Shown: piece after piece, positions 37,776 to 47,864 of the stretch
Numbering within the stretch: the first letter of the stretch is position 1
Layout: every line of letters starts with the position of its first letter
Program-made: the position numbers and the translations under genes
Notes under the pieces: generated by a model
What the model was told of the DNA's origin: nothing
The model's database searches: none
The model's input: only the letters and a program-made list of their open reading frames with translations
Source: Rosistilla oblonga
Lineage (GTDB): Bacteria; Planctomycetota; Planctomycetia; Pirellulales; Pirellulaceae
Length of the DNA: 64,000 bases
Assembly: GCF_007751715.1 (NCBI RefSeq)
Contig: NZ_CP036292.1
Coordinates: forward strand, 2,046,001-2,110,000
Reading direction: 5' to 3'

Positions 37776-38891
37776 TCAGGCGTCCGCCTTCGATTGAAGA
37801 TCTCGCTCGATCGCTAGCAACCGTTCGGCGATGGTGTCGATCACGTCGAGATCGGCCAGTAGGACGCGGTGATCCATCACGACGCTGCGGTCGATGCAGA
37901 TTTCGCTTTGCGACAAATCACCAACTGTCCGGTAGCGGCGGCGGGCTCGGCGAAGGAAACCGTTGAAGCCTGTCCCCAGCGGAATCCCTGCGGCCAGCCC
38001 CGCCGCAATCACCGAATCCCGCGAGACGCCAGCCGGCAGAAACCAAGCGACCTTAAAATAGGTGGTCTCCGATTCGTAGGGCATCGCTTCCGCAAATTGC
38101 CAGATTCGGCTTCCCGCCAGGAGTTGCTTCAGCCGTGCGACCGCGGTCCTCCGCTGCGCATTCCATTCGTCCAGAGTCGCCAATTGGGGCAGTAAGGCTG
38201 CTGCCTGCAGGCCACTCAGCGGAGCGATACCACTTGGACGCTCGGCTGCCAACGTCGCTCGCTGGGCGATCCGGTCGTCGGAGCTCAGCAACGCCCCGCC
38301 GCATCCGCTGGTCATCAGTTTCGACGCTCCGAAACTGAACACTCCGACATGCCCCCACGATCCAGCGGGCTTCCCCGTCAGCGAGGCACCATGCACTTGG
38401 CAGGCATCTTCGACGAGGGCGATCCCCCGCTGATCGGCCAGATCCCGCAGCCGCTTGGCGTCAAACAGGTCGCCATAAAGATGCGACGCGAGGATTGCTG
38501 TCGTCGATTCGCCGATCGCTTGTTCGACCAGATCGGCATCGATCACCCATCGCCCTGGTTCGGTATCGACGATCACCGGCTTGGCTCCCACCGCCTCGAT
38601 CGCTCGAATATTTCCGGGATAGTCGTAGCCGGCGAGGATGACTTCCGAATCGGGACGGACCTGAACCGCTCGCAGCGCCAATTCGACCGCTGCGGTACCG
38701 CTGGCGCACAGCCGAACGTGCTCCACAGCGAACCGCGAGGCCAACCGATCGGCGAGACAGCGGGATGCCTGTGCTGCGTATTTCCCCCAGTCCCCTGATT
38801 CGGCTGCTTGCCGGATCGAATCGACGATTGCGGGACTGGTTGGGGGCCAGGTGGGGAGCGGCAGCGGATCGGCGGTAGCGACGTGCGGCAT
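37776..38891 (-). CDS. DegT/DnrJ/EryC1/StrS family aminotransferase
   Basis: The 371-residue protein is a PLP-dependent aminotransferase of the sugar-amine-forming family. The PLP lysine is in VGVFSFGASKLMTSGCGGALL at about residue 184; nearby are ASGTAAVELALRAVQV and LVEDACQVHGASL. Members usually transaminate a UDP- or dTDP-ketosugar for LPS or natural products. No sugar pathway neighbour exists here, so the substrate cannot be named. Confidence 0.92.
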   Translation of the reverse strand: MPHVATADPLPLPTWPPTSPAIVDSIRQAAESGDWGKYAAQASRCLADRLASRFAVEHVRLCASGTAAVELALRAVQVRPDSEVILAGYDYPGNIRAIEAVGAKPVIVDTEPGRWVIDADLVEQAIGESTTAILASHLYGDLFDAKRLRDLADQRGIALVEDACQVHGASLTGKPAGSWGHVGVFSFGASKLMTSGCGGALLSSDDRIAQRATLAAERPSGIAPLSGLQAAALLPQLATLDEWNAQRRTAVARLKQLLAGSRIWQFAEAMPYESETTYFKVAWFLPAGVSRDSVIAAGLAAGIPLGTGFNGFLRRARRRYRTVGDLSQSEICIDRSVVMDHRVLLADLDVIDTIAERLLAIERDLQSKADA

Positions 38892-39093
38892 AAGGAATTG
38901 TGGGCTTGTTAGCGTGTTCGTAAGGTCTTATTATGCCCCGATTAAGGATCGGTCAATCGGTCGTTGGTTCTTTGTCCCGCCCATCTTGCGCGGTGCGAAG
39001 GAGCAACGTCGGGGCGTGCCGAACAGTGTCGCTCGACCGGATTTTTAGGTCGGACATCGAACCTAGCATCCATCAGCTGGAAGGACTCCGGAA

Positions 39094-39486
39094 GTGCTGG
39101 AGAGTCAATTTTTGACATTTATGGTCCCGATTGGGAATCGAATTGGATTGTTGGCCCAGGACGCGGTCCCCGTAGAGGGGCCGGCTTGGCAGCAAATCCT
39201 TTTTAATCCGATCGGTATGATCACGATTTTGGTTGTCCTTTTTTATGTGATGGTACTCCTTCCGGAGCGGCGCAATCGCAACGAGCTGACCAAGCGTCTG
39301 GCGGCTCTGAAAAAGAACGACCGCGTGGTCACCGTGGGCGGAATTCATGGGACGATCGTGAACATTACCGAATCGGACCAAGTAGTGATTCGCGTCGACG
39401 AGAACAACAACACGCGGCTGCACGTCAACCGCAGCGCGGTCTCGCGAGTGATTTCCGATGACGACGACAAAAGCGTCAAACCGTAG
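39094..39486 (+). CDS. yajC: Preprotein translocase accessory protein YajC
   Basis: The product (130 residues from the GTG at 39094; 121 from the ATG at 39121) has a transmembrane helix (about residues 40-58, GMITILVVLFYVMVLLP) followed by RRNRNELTKRLAALKKNDRVVTVGGIHGTI. YajC associates with SecDF and YidC in the inner membrane. It is 72 bases before secDF, as in most bacteria. Confidence 0.93.
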   Translation: MLESQFLTFMVPIGNRIGLLAQDAVPVEGPAWQQILFNPIGMITILVVLFYVMVLLPERRNRNELTKRLAALKKNDRVVTVGGIHGTIVNITESDQVVIRVDENNNTRLHVNRSAVSRVISDDDDKSVKP

Positions 39487-39558
39487 TTAGCCGTATTGAT
39501 TATCGCCGGGCGAACCGCTGACCGTTCGCTAATCTCAACCAAACAAGAAATCGATTCG

Positions 39559-42500
39559 ATGTTGGATCTAAACGTGATTGAAACTCTTTTAGCACAAGCC
39601 GAACCCGGCAAGTTAGGCACGCAGATCGGTATCATTGCGATCATGTTGGCCGTTCTGATTGTCCCCTTCCTGGTGGGGGCGTTTTTGGCCAAGAGCTTGC
39701 GGATGCCCAACTACGGCACTCGAATTGGCGTGGTTCTGTTTGCGATCACCGCTTCGGTGGTAACGATCACATTTGGACAGCTGAAATATGGCGTCGACCT
39801 CAAGGGGGGCACGATCCTCGTTTATGAGATCGATCCGACCGCCGGCGGCGGTGCAAGCGACGATCCCTCCTCGCGGGTGACGGCCGAAGAATTGGTCGGT
39901 GCGTTGACCGAGCGGATCAACCCTAGCGGTACGCAAGAGATCGTGATTCGCCCCTACGGCGACCGCCAGATCGAGATCATCGTTCCCAACGTCGAGGAAT
40001 CGGGCGTTAACGAGATCAAAGACAAAGTACAAACCGCTGGTATGTTGCGATTTGCGATCGTCGCCAACGAACGCGATCACTTGGGTTTGATCGAAACCGT
40101 TCGCGCCGCCGGCCCAACGCTCTCGGACGTCGTTAAAGACGATGCCGGTGAGGTGATTGGCCAGTGGGTCAAAGTCGACCGCGAGAGCGAAGAGATTCTC
40201 GGCGGTTTGCGTCCGTTTCGCGTCGAGGTTTCCGGCGACATCATTCGCGATTCGCGAACCGGAACGCTGCTCACGCCTCAGGGACTGCAGGGTGAAAACG
40301 CTCTCGTGAAATGGCTCAGCCAAAACGGGATCGAAGACATCGACGTACTGATGCGAATCGAAAAAGAATACGACATCACCGGTGAAGATCTGGCGATCGT
40401 CGCCAGCGATCACGACGGTCAAGGAAATCCTGCGGTACGGTTCACCCTAAACGCTGCGGGCAAGAAACGCTTCTACGTTCTCACCATGAACAACTCCCCC
40501 GACGGATCGTTCTTGCGACGCTTGGGGATCGTGTTGGATGACAAACTTCTGTCGGCTCCTGTGATCCGCTCGCCGATCAATGGCGACGGTCAGATCACCG
40601 GAAACTTCTCGCGTGAAGAAGTCGACTTCTTGGTCGGCATCTTGCGAGCCGGTCGCCTGCCTGCGGCGCTCAGCAAACAACCGATCAGCGAGAATCAGAT
40701 CGGATCGACTTTGGGCGACGACACGATCCAAAAGGGCAAGTGGTCGATCATCTCGGCGTTTGGCTTGGTGCTGTTTTTCATCGGAGTCTATTACCGCTTC
40801 GCCGGTCTGGTCGCCTGTTTCGCTCTGCTGCTGAACTTGGCGATGATCTTGGCGATGATGATTTTGATCAATCAACCCGCCACGCTGCCTGGTTTGGCTG
40901 GCCTTGTGTTGACCGTCGGTATGTCGGTCGACGCGAACATCCTGATCTTCGAGCGGATTCGCGAGGAATTGCGTCGCGGGGCTGCACCGCGGATGGCGAT
41001 TCGCAATGGTTTCGGTCGAGCGACGACCACGATTGTCGACGCGAACTTGACGACGTTGATCACGGCGATCGTGTTGTACACAATTGGTACCGATCAGATC
41101 CGCGGCTTTGCCGTCGCGTTGATCTTGGGAATTCTGTTCAGTATGTTCACGGCGATCTACGTCTCGCGAACGTTCTTCGATATCGCAGAGCGTTGGGGCC
41201 GCGTCTCGTTGGGAATGTCCGATGTCGTGACCTCGATTCGGACCGCGGTTACCGGCAACGCTGACTTTGACTTCATTGGAAAACGCGTTCCTGCCTTTTT
41301 CCTTTCCGCGACCTTGATGATTGCGGGTGTGATCGCGTTGGCCTATCGCGGCGGTTCGATTTTCGATATCGATTTCGCCGGTGGCACCTCGGTCACGTTC
41401 TGGTTGCAATCCGACGCCGAATCGGACGAGGTTCGCGAAGTCGTCGAAAGCAGCCTAAACACCGATCCCGAGTCGAAGATCCAGTTTTCGCTCAATAGCG
41501 TCGACATGGCGGGAATGAAGAATCGCGTCTTTGCGATCTACACCTCGGTCGAAGACGTCGACGATTTGAAGCAACGCATCCGCGAGGGCTTCGAAGCTTC
41601 CGACGATCTGGACTTGGTTACTTTCGAAACTGCCATCACCGATGCGGATGCCGCTCCAGCACCTGAAGCGGAAGCGACAGGACAGATTGGTCGCAACGAT
41701 GCGTCGTTGATCCGCACGGTTGCTTATCGCCCGCAAGACGACGCTGCGGACGCTCCAGCCGACACCGCCGATGGCGAAGCTGCGGCTGACGCAACTGCCG
41801 CTGACACCGCTGCAGAAGAAGCCACCGAAGCTGCGGCTGGCGAAGGACCTTCGATCTCGGCTGCTGTAGAGAAGCCGAAGACCGAATCGACCACGCGAGT
41901 GCTCGCCTTGGGCGTTGCTGGTGGTGACCAAAACGACGCGAAGATCAACCACGACGCGTTGGTCGCCGCAGTTGTCAAAGCTGCTGCAGCCCGAGAGATT
42001 CCGCTGCAAGAGGAAGGCATCGTTGTTGTGCCTCAAGGTGCTGGCAGCGAGGATTGGTCGGACGAATCGAACATGGGATTCGCGCAGTGGAAGGTAACTC
42101 TCGATCTGCCAGAAGCCAACGCAACGGCGGTCCTCGACGGATTGAAGAGCGAACTGGATGCCGGACCGATCTGGTTGTCGTCGAGCAAGGTTGGTAGCCG
42201 CGTCGCCGGCGACATGACCCGCCGTGCGATCGCTGCGATGTTGGCCAGTTTGGTGTTCATCGTGGGATACATTTGGTTCCGCTTCCAACGCGTCGCCTTT
42301 GGCTTCGCTGCCGTTGTCGCTTTGGTTCACGACGTCTTGATCACTCTGGGGGCGATCGCTGTCAGCTTCTGGGCTGCTCGCTACCTCGGGTTCTTGTTGA
42401 TCGATGAGTTCCGCATCAGCCTGGCTGTTGTGGCGGCTCTGCTGACGATCATCGGTTATTCATTGAACGATACGATCGTGGTCTTCGACCGGATTCGCGA

Positions 42501-42759
42501 AGTGCGTGGCAAGAGCCCGAACTTGACCGCGGAGATGGTTAACACCAGCATCAACCAAACGCTCAGCCGAACGTTGTTGACTTCGCTCACGACGCTGTTG
42601 GTTGTGGTTCTGCTGTATGCCTTCGGCGGCGAAGGAATCCACAGCTTTGCCTTTGCGTTGACCATCGGTGTGATCGTTGGTACGTACAGTTCGATCTTCG
42701 TTGCATCGCCAACCCTGTTGTGGTTGTTCAATCGCACCGAAGAGGCAACGACTCGCTAA
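39559..42759 (+). CDS. secDF: Fused SecD-SecF protein-export subunit
   Basis: I choose the ATG at 39559; an earlier start adds about 20 odd residues. The 1,066-residue protein carries SecD (YGVDLKGGTILVYEID near residue 78 and six-helix domain with VGMSVDANILIFERIREELRRG), then SecF (IDFAGGTSVTFWL near residue 615 and SLNDTIVVFDRIRE). SecDF uses the proton gradient to pull proteins through SecYEG. An Ala/Asp/Glu-rich low-complexity stretch of about 80 residues (encoded at 41640-41880) lies inside the periplasmic part of SecF, which is unusual. A terminator follows. Confidence 0.95.
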   Translation: MLDLNVIETLLAQAEPGKLGTQIGIIAIMLAVLIVPFLVGAFLAKSLRMPNYGTRIGVVLFAITASVVTITFGQLKYGVDLKGGTILVYEIDPTAGGGASDDPSSRVTAEELVGALTERINPSGTQEIVIRPYGDRQIEIIVPNVEESGVNEIKDKVQTAGMLRFAIVANERDHLGLIETVRAAGPTLSDVVKDDAGEVIGQWVKVDRESEEILGGLRPFRVEVSGDIIRDSRTGTLLTPQGLQGENALVKWLSQNGIEDIDVLMRIEKEYDITGEDLAIVASDHDGQGNPAVRFTLNAAGKKRFYVLTMNNSPDGSFLRRLGIVLDDKLLSAPVIRSPINGDGQITGNFSREEVDFLVGILRAGRLPAALSKQPISENQIGSTLGDDTIQKGKWSIISAFGLVLFFIGVYYRFAGLVACFALLLNLAMILAMMILINQPATLPGLAGLVLTVGMSVDANILIFERIREELRRGAAPRMAIRNGFGRATTTIVDANLTTLITAIVLYTIGTDQIRGFAVALILGILFSMFTAIYVSRTFFDIAERWGRVSLGMSDVVTSIRTAVTGNADFDFIGKRVPAFFLSATLMIAGVIALAYRGGSIFDIDFAGGTSVTFWLQSDAESDEVREVVESSLNTDPESKIQFSLNSVDMAGMKNRVFAIYTSVEDVDDLKQRIREGFEASDDLDLVTFETAITDADAAPAPEAEATGQIGRNDASLIRTVAYRPQDDAADAPADTADGEAAADATAADTAAEEATEAAAGEGPSISAAVEKPKTESTTRVLALGVAGGDQNDAKINHDALVAAVVKAAAAREIPLQEEGIVVVPQGAGSEDWSDESNMGFAQWKVTLDLPEANATAVLDGLKSELDAGPIWLSSSKVGSRVAGDMTRRAIAAMLASLVFIVGYIWFRFQRVAFGFAAVVALVHDVLITLGAIAVSFWAARYLGFLLIDEFRISLAVVAALLTIIGYSLNDTIVVFDRIREVRGKSPNLTAEMVNTSINQTLSRTLLTSLTTLLVVVLLYAFGGEGIHSFAFALTIGVIVGTYSSIFVASPTLLWLFNRTEEATTR

Positions 42760-42805
42760 ACGCTTGGCCATTTGAGGCGGCGACGCCTCGCTGATGTCAT
42801 TTGAT

Positions 42806-42851
42806 ACGGCTCGGGAAACTGCTTAACGGCAAAGTTTTCCGAGCCGTTTTT
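42806..42851 (+). terminator. Intrinsic terminator after secDF
   Basis: ACGGCTCGGGAAACT (42806-42820) pairs with AGTTTTCCGAGCCGT (42833-42847) with one G-T pair, and TTTTT follows. It is the end of the yajC-secDF unit. Confidence 0.92.
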
Positions 42852-43125
42852 GTTGGTGCGTCGGCTCTCAGGGATCGGATGTGGCGTTTGGAGTCGCCCG
42901 GGTACTGAGGCTTGGCTGCGGAGTTTTCCGGCGTGGGAGGAGCGTTCCGAGTCTCTGGCTTGGGGTATTTGTTTGCCTTTAGGTCGTTTGGTTGTGGCAC
43001 TTTTTCGCGCCAAATTTGCAGCGTATCTGTTCGCGACGATTGCTTTCATGTTAGATTTATAAGGCCTCGAGAAGTCCCGTTCGCGAGTTGTACAAACCTG
43101 TTGGTGCCCAACGGTTCGTTTCCAA

Positions 43126-44457
43126 TTGAACAGCAAGCTCTCTTTGACCCACTCTACTGCCCTGACAAACGAACCGAATCATTGGTGTTGCGCTCTTAGC
43201 GATCGCTACCGGTTTACGCTTTCGGCGGACCTGGTCGATTGGTTTGCTCGGGAGATATGGCTTCGCGACCAAGGGGGCGAATTTGACCAACCAGTCTCGC
43301 CCTCGGAGCTTCTGTGCGAAACGCCCGACTTCATCTGGCCCGGGTTCATGCTCCCCGATTCCCTGCCGTTGGTAGGCAATCGTTATGGCGATTGGTTGTG
43401 CCTACGCGTGGGGGCTGACAATTCGGTAGCCGAAGTCATTCATTGGTATCACGGCGGGGGCGACTGGATGCCGTGGGGAGCAACGCTGGCCGAAGCTGTT
43501 GCGTTTGATAGCCTCCGCAGCCGCCTGCCCGGCCGCCGTCAATATTACGCCAACATCGCTGCCGACTTCGCTCAACAATCCGGTCCGGCGACGATCCCCG
43601 GCTGGGCTGCAGATCATCTTCCGGCGGCGATCGGCAAGCTGCTGTTGGACGAATCGGGCGATACCGATGAGATCCCCGGGCTCGGCGAATTGATGATTCA
43701 GCACGATGTCGCATCGACTGCCGTGCATGGCGAATCAGCCTTAGCCGCTTTGGACAGTTTGCTGCGTCAGAAACTGGAACCCTGGGCGGCGCGAGAGCTG
43801 GGAATCCAGTGGGACCAGGATGCGATTCGTTGGCTGTTCGATAACGACTTGATTCAACCTTCGGTTTTGCAGCGTCTTGCAGATCACTTCGGCTGCGACA
43901 GCGAAGACCTTCGGGGCCAGGATTGGGATGTGGCGATCGCGCACGCCACCGCCGTCGTTGCCAAACGCGATGACCTCGGTTGGGCGAGCGATATCCTCGG
44001 CTGGGCTGCAGAGCGTGCCGGGCGTCCCGATGCGGCGATCGCTGCGTACCGCAACTCGCTTCGCTGTTCGTCGTTTGCCGATCAATCGGTCCGCTTCCGC
44101 ACGCATTGGTTTCGGGAGTCCGAAGGCAAGTTCGCCGCTGCCCGTTTGCAAGAACTGGGGGCCGATTTGCAGCACGATTCCTATCTGCGGCTGTTCCGCG
44201 AAAGCAAGGATCAAGGGCTGCGAAGCCGCGTCACGAACTACTGGATGCGGATCGCAGAACAAGCCGCTAGCGATGAGCGTTGGGCCGAGGCCTACGACGC
44301 CTACTATCGCGCCGGTTGGGACATGGGCTGCGACGATTTAGAGGTCTATGAAGAACTGCTAAGCAGGTTAGCCGATGCAGCGGAACGCAGCGGCATGGTG
44401 GCGCGAGCTGCCTTGGCGAAGACCCATCTCGCCTGCCTCGCAAACCGCTTGCGATAA
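43126..44457 (+). CDS. SMI1/KNR4 (SUKH)-like protein with repeat C-terminus
   Basis: The start is a TTG at 43126, because no good ATG precedes the conserved region. The 443-residue protein has a SUKH-type block at about residues 68-130 (FMLPDSLPLVGNRYGDWLCLRV...WYHGGGDWMPWGATLAEAV). SUKH proteins often act as immunity proteins, but many in planctomycetes are general. The second half (about 190-443) is helical and TPR-like, with several WA[ED]/YR blocks (RTHWFRESEGKFAAARLQEL). No toxin gene is beside it, so I do not call it an immunity protein. Function is unknown. Confidence 0.68.
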   Translation: MNSKLSLTHSTALTNEPNHWCCALSDRYRFTLSADLVDWFAREIWLRDQGGEFDQPVSPSELLCETPDFIWPGFMLPDSLPLVGNRYGDWLCLRVGADNSVAEVIHWYHGGGDWMPWGATLAEAVAFDSLRSRLPGRRQYYANIAADFAQQSGPATIPGWAADHLPAAIGKLLLDESGDTDEIPGLGELMIQHDVASTAVHGESALAALDSLLRQKLEPWAARELGIQWDQDAIRWLFDNDLIQPSVLQRLADHFGCDSEDLRGQDWDVAIAHATAVVAKRDDLGWASDILGWAAERAGRPDAAIAAYRNSLRCSSFADQSVRFRTHWFRESEGKFAAARLQELGADLQHDSYLRLFRESKDQGLRSRVTNYWMRIAEQAASDERWAEAYDAYYRAGWDMGCDDLEVYEELLSRLADAAERSGMVARAALAKTHLACLANRLR

Positions 44458-44492
44458 GGCCAGCTCGATCGGCTCGATCGGCCCGCTCGCAA

Positions 44493-45434
44493 TCAGACCG
44501 GGACAGTCACCCGGTGCACGATCTCGCCGACGATCTGTTCGGCTCGCAAACGATCGCCCGTCATAAAGCTGTCCTTCAAGACGACGCGATGCGACAGCAC
44601 GGGAACCGCTAGCGATTTGATGTCGTCGGGAACCACGTAGTCGCGTTCCATGCAGACGGCTCGTGCTTGGCAGCCGCGGAAAAAACTGAGCGCTGCCCGC
44701 GTGCTGACTCCCACCTGCAGATCTTCGCTCTGCCGCGTTGCATCGACAACGGCCAACAGATACGAGATCAGCGAGTCTTCGAAACGGACTCTCCGCACCG
44801 CCTCTTGGCTCTGCAAAACCTCTTCGCAAGTCGCCACCGGTGACAACTGTTCGACCGGTTCGCCATCGCAGTGCGATCGCAACACATCGCGTTCGACGTC
44901 GGGCTGCGGATAACCGACGCTGGTCCGCAATAGAAACCGGTCCAGCTGGCTCTCGGGCAACCGATACGTCCCCTCGAACTCGATAGGATTCTGCGTCGCA
45001 ACGACGGTGAACGGTTTGGGCAGCGGGCGCGTCGTGCCGTCGATCGAAACCTGCCCTTCGCTCATCGCTTCTAACAGCGCACTCTGCGTTCGGGGTGGAG
45101 CTCGGTTGATCTCATCAGCCAATACGACGTTGGCGAAAACCGGCCCCTGATTGAACTCAAATTCGTGCAGGTCGGTGCGATACAGATTGCTGCCGACGAT
45201 GTCGCTGGGGAGCAGATCGGGCGTGAATTGGACGCGAGTAAAGACGCCGTCCAGGCTTCGCGCGAGCGCTTTGGCAGCCAGCGTCTTACCGACTCCCGGC
45301 ACGTCGTCCAGCAGCACATGCTCTCCCGCTAGCACCGCGATCAACAGCGACCGCACGACTTCGGGCTTACCGAGGACCACCTTCTCCATGTTCGCTTGCA
45401 AGCGTTGGGCAGTCGAAAAAGCAACGTCGATCAT
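44493..45434 (-). CDS. MoxR-type AAA+ ATPase
   Basis: The start is the ATG at 45434; the GTG at 45440 adds two residues. The 313-residue protein has Walker A GVGKTLAAK (about residue 47), Walker B VVLADEINRAPPRTQSALLEAM, and sensor region VATQNPIEFEGTYRLPESQLDRFLL, all typical of MoxR chaperones. These usually work with von Willebrand A-domain proteins to load metals or assemble complexes. None of the usual partners (DUF58 or VWA genes) is in this window; upstream is the deacetylase gene in the opposite direction. Confidence 0.95.
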   Translation of the reverse strand: MIDVAFSTAQRLQANMEKVVLGKPEVVRSLLIAVLAGEHVLLDDVPGVGKTLAAKALARSLDGVFTRVQFTPDLLPSDIVGSNLYRTDLHEFEFNQGPVFANVVLADEINRAPPRTQSALLEAMSEGQVSIDGTTRPLPKPFTVVATQNPIEFEGTYRLPESQLDRFLLRTSVGYPQPDVERDVLRSHCDGEPVEQLSPVATCEEVLQSQEAVRRVRFEDSLISYLLAVVDATRQSEDLQVGVSTRAALSFFRGCQARAVCMERDYVVPDDIKSLAVPVLSHRVVLKDSFMTGDRLRAEQIVGEIVHRVTVPV

Positions 45435-45594
45435 CCACACCTGCTTGCGAATTGCGTTTGAATATGACAGTTTCCTGGTGAGCGGACGTCTATGCTAAAC
45501 GCACGCTCGCGATGATTCCAGGCGGCTGGGCGGTTTGCCGCTGAGTTTCCCGCCAAGATCCTCTCCCTCATCAGCTCGAAAAAGGAAATCCTCG

Positions 45595-46302
45595 ATGATC
45601 GAAAACCCTCCCAAGCTCGATGCCTTGGTGATTGCACCTCACCCCGATGATGCTGAACTCGGCATGGGAGGTGCCATTGTGAAGATGTTGTCCGAGGGCT
45701 TGAAAGTTGGTGTGCTCGATCTGACCTCGGGCGAACCGACCCCTTTTGGTTCGCCGGAAACTCGCCGCGAAGAGACCGCTGCGGCGACCAAGGCCCTAGG
45801 CCTCAGCTGGCGTCACAACGCGGGCCTTCCCAATCGATCGCTCGAACCGACCCTGGCGGCTCGCGAACTGATCGCCGGGATCTTTCGTTTGACCAAGCCC
45901 CGTTGGCTGTTTGCTCCCTACTGGGAAGATGCTCATCCGGATCACATCGCGGCGACGGCGCTTGTCGAAGCGGCTCGCTTTTGGTCCAAGCTCAGCAAGA
46001 CGGAGATGCCGGGCGAGCCGTATCATCCCGAACGCATCTATTACTACTACTGCGTCCATCTCAAGCTGACCCCGCAGCCCGATTTCATTCTCGATATCTC
46101 CGATCAATGGGAGACGAAACGGAAGTCGATCGAAGCGTATCAGAGTCAGTTTGTCGTCGGCCGCGATCCGGCACCGCCCACGTTTATCGACCGCTTGCGC
46201 GACGAAGCCGCTTATTGGGGCAAGGCGGTCGGCTGCCGATACGGCGAACCATTTGCCAGCCGCGAACCGGTCGCGCTCCGTTCGATGCGAGAGCTGTTCT
46301 AG
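45595..46302 (+). CDS. bshB1: PIG-L family deacetylase, BshB1-like
   Basis: The ATG at 45595, preceded by AAAGGAAA, gives a 235-residue protein. [28 protein letters not shown] has the zinc ligands (HPDD) and AHPDHIAA the third. [20 protein letters not shown]...[13 protein letters not shown] matches the subfamily that deacetylates GlcNAc-malate for bacillithiol. A different N-acetylglucosamine substrate cannot be excluded. bshA and bshC are not nearby, so the symbol is tentative. Confidence 0.8.
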   Translation: MIENPPKLDALVIAPHPDDAELGMGGAIVKMLSEGLKVGVLDLTSGEPTPFGSPETRREETAAATKALGLSWRHNAGLPNRSLEPTLAARELIAGIFRLTKPRWLFAPYWEDAHPDHIAATALVEAARFWSKLSKTEMPGEPYHPERIYYYYCVHLKLTPQPDFILDISDQWETKRKSIEAYQSQFVVGRDPAPPTFIDRLRDEAAYWGKAVGCRYGEPFASREPVALRSMRELF

Positions 46303-46356
46303 TTGCTGAAACGCTCCGTTTCCGCCGCGCCCTGCGCTCCGCTGGTCGCGGCGGCT

Positions 46357-47694
46357 CTATTCGGCAATTCGGTAGAGCGCGGTGTCGGACCGGATCAGTA
46401 GAGAATCGCCGAGCGCTGCGGGAGAAGCCATCAGTTGGCCGTCGAGCTGGTTTTCAGCCAACAGCTGATATTCGCGGCCCGGCTTCAGAACAGAGACTTT
46501 TCCCTCGTGGCTGCACAGATAGATCTTGCCTGCGGCCATCAGCGGCGACGCCGAATATTTGCCTCCGACACGCTGCTTCCAGACCAGTTCACCGCTGGCG
46601 GCGTCGAAGCAGCTGGCGATCCCATCGTCGCTGATCACGTACAGTTCGCCGTCGATTAACAGCGGCGATGGCTTGGCCGGAATCCCTTTCTTCTCGACCC
46701 ATGCGACATGGGTGTCGGTCACGTCGCCGCTGCCGTCGACACGAATCGCCCACAACTGAGGCTTTCCGAAGCCGGTCGAGATGTAAACTGTGCCGTCGCC
46801 GTAAACCGGCCGCGGCACGACCGAAAATCCCTTCCCATGACGGACCTTCCAGATCTCGCTGCCATCGGTCGGATTGTAAGCCACCAACCACTGCGACCCC
46901 ATGCAGATCAATTGCTCGCGGCCCGCAGCGTCGATGATCGCGATCGGCGTATCGTACGACTTCTTCTGCTCTCCCGATGCCGCATCCAACGGCGGGCGAT
47001 CGGTTCGCCACAGCGTTTCACCCGTCGACTTATCCAAGGCCGTGACGTATTGCTGGTCCATCCCATCGCAGATCAGGACCAACGCGTTTTTGTAGACAAA
47101 TGGAGAGCTGCCCGGGCCGACGCCATGTTCCAGCGGCAACCGCTTTCGCCACACTTCGGCCCCCTTTTTTCGATCGACGCAAATCGTCCCAAACGTTCCG
47201 AAGTGGCAATAGATGTTGTCGCCATCGATAACCGGTGTCGGCGATGCGTAACTGTTAATCGTGTGGATGGGATCGGGTTGGTCCAGCCGAACCAGATCGA
47301 TTTCCATCTCCTGTGCCCCCGTCGCTAGATCGACAGCGACCAATCGTAACGTGATCGACTTGGCCAGACGAAACTCGCCAAACCTGCGAGGGTTCTCTAC
47401 CAATCGCTCCAGCGTTGCGATCCGCTCCTCTTCGGTGGCCTGCTCTTCGATCGCCGTCGTCATCCAGACCTTGCCATCGGCGACCACCGGCGAAGACCAG
47501 CCCTTGCCGGCGATGGGCGTCTTCCAAATCACGTTTTCCGTCTCGCTCCACTGCGTCGGAGCGTGCGTCACGTCGGCGATCCCGTCGCCAGCTGTGCCGC
47601 GGAACTGAGACCATTCCACTGCGGCGACGATTTGTGTTGTGAGAAGCAGCGTGGCAACGACGCCCAAACTGCGACAGAAGGGAAGAGTGTTCAT
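46357..47694 (-). CDS. Exported PQQ-type beta-propeller protein
   Basis: The 445-residue protein has a signal peptide (to about residue 25, AAVEWSQFRGTAGDG) and repeated propeller blades with the WKT/VWKQ and A[VL]D..TG patterns of the outer-membrane assembly lipoprotein BamB or PQQ-enzyme repeat (FRGTAGDGIAD, ENVIWKTPIAGKGWSSPVV, GELVWKQRVGGKYSASPLM). There is no dehydrogenase active site, so it is best called a PQQ-like propeller. Planctomycetes have many copies. The promoter region contains MITE-1 about 170 bases upstream. Confidence 0.88.
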   Translation of the reverse strand: MNTLPFCRSLGVVATLLLTTQIVAAVEWSQFRGTAGDGIADVTHAPTQWSETENVIWKTPIAGKGWSSPVVADGKVWMTTAIEEQATEEERIATLERLVENPRRFGEFRLAKSITLRLVAVDLATGAQEMEIDLVRLDQPDPIHTINSYASPTPVIDGDNIYCHFGTFGTICVDRKKGAEVWRKRLPLEHGVGPGSSPFVYKNALVLICDGMDQQYVTALDKSTGETLWRTDRPPLDAASGEQKKSYDTPIAIIDAAGREQLICMGSQWLVAYNPTDGSEIWKVRHGKGFSVVPRPVYGDGTVYISTGFGKPQLWAIRVDGSGDVTDTHVAWVEKKGIPAKPSPLLIDGELYVISDDGIASCFDAASGELVWKQRVGGKYSASPLMAAGKIYLCSHEGKVSVLKPGREYQLLAENQLDGQLMASPAALGDSLLIRSDTALYRIAE

Positions 47695-47854
47695 AGTTGA
47701 ATCGGGGGCGCCAGGACCGGTGGGAGAACGAAAAAATCGATCCGCCGATTATAGTCGACTCCCCCATCACGTGTCACAATGGATTCCGTCCGAACTGCAG
47801 GACATTCGCAGGACCTAAATTCAGTCTTCGCTACGACGGTCTCGAAGCCGCCGT

Positions 47855-47864
47855 AGCGTTGGTG
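47855..47864. repeat. Left 10-base target duplication of MITE-1
   Basis: AGCGTTGGTG immediately before the left inverted repeat; the identical 10 bases lie at 47989-47998 after the right one. Confidence 0.9.

Noticed and set aside
43126-44457. Immunity protein of a polymorphic toxin system
   Set aside because: A SUKH-like block is present, but there is no toxin, no second immunity gene and the C-terminal half is a repeat region.
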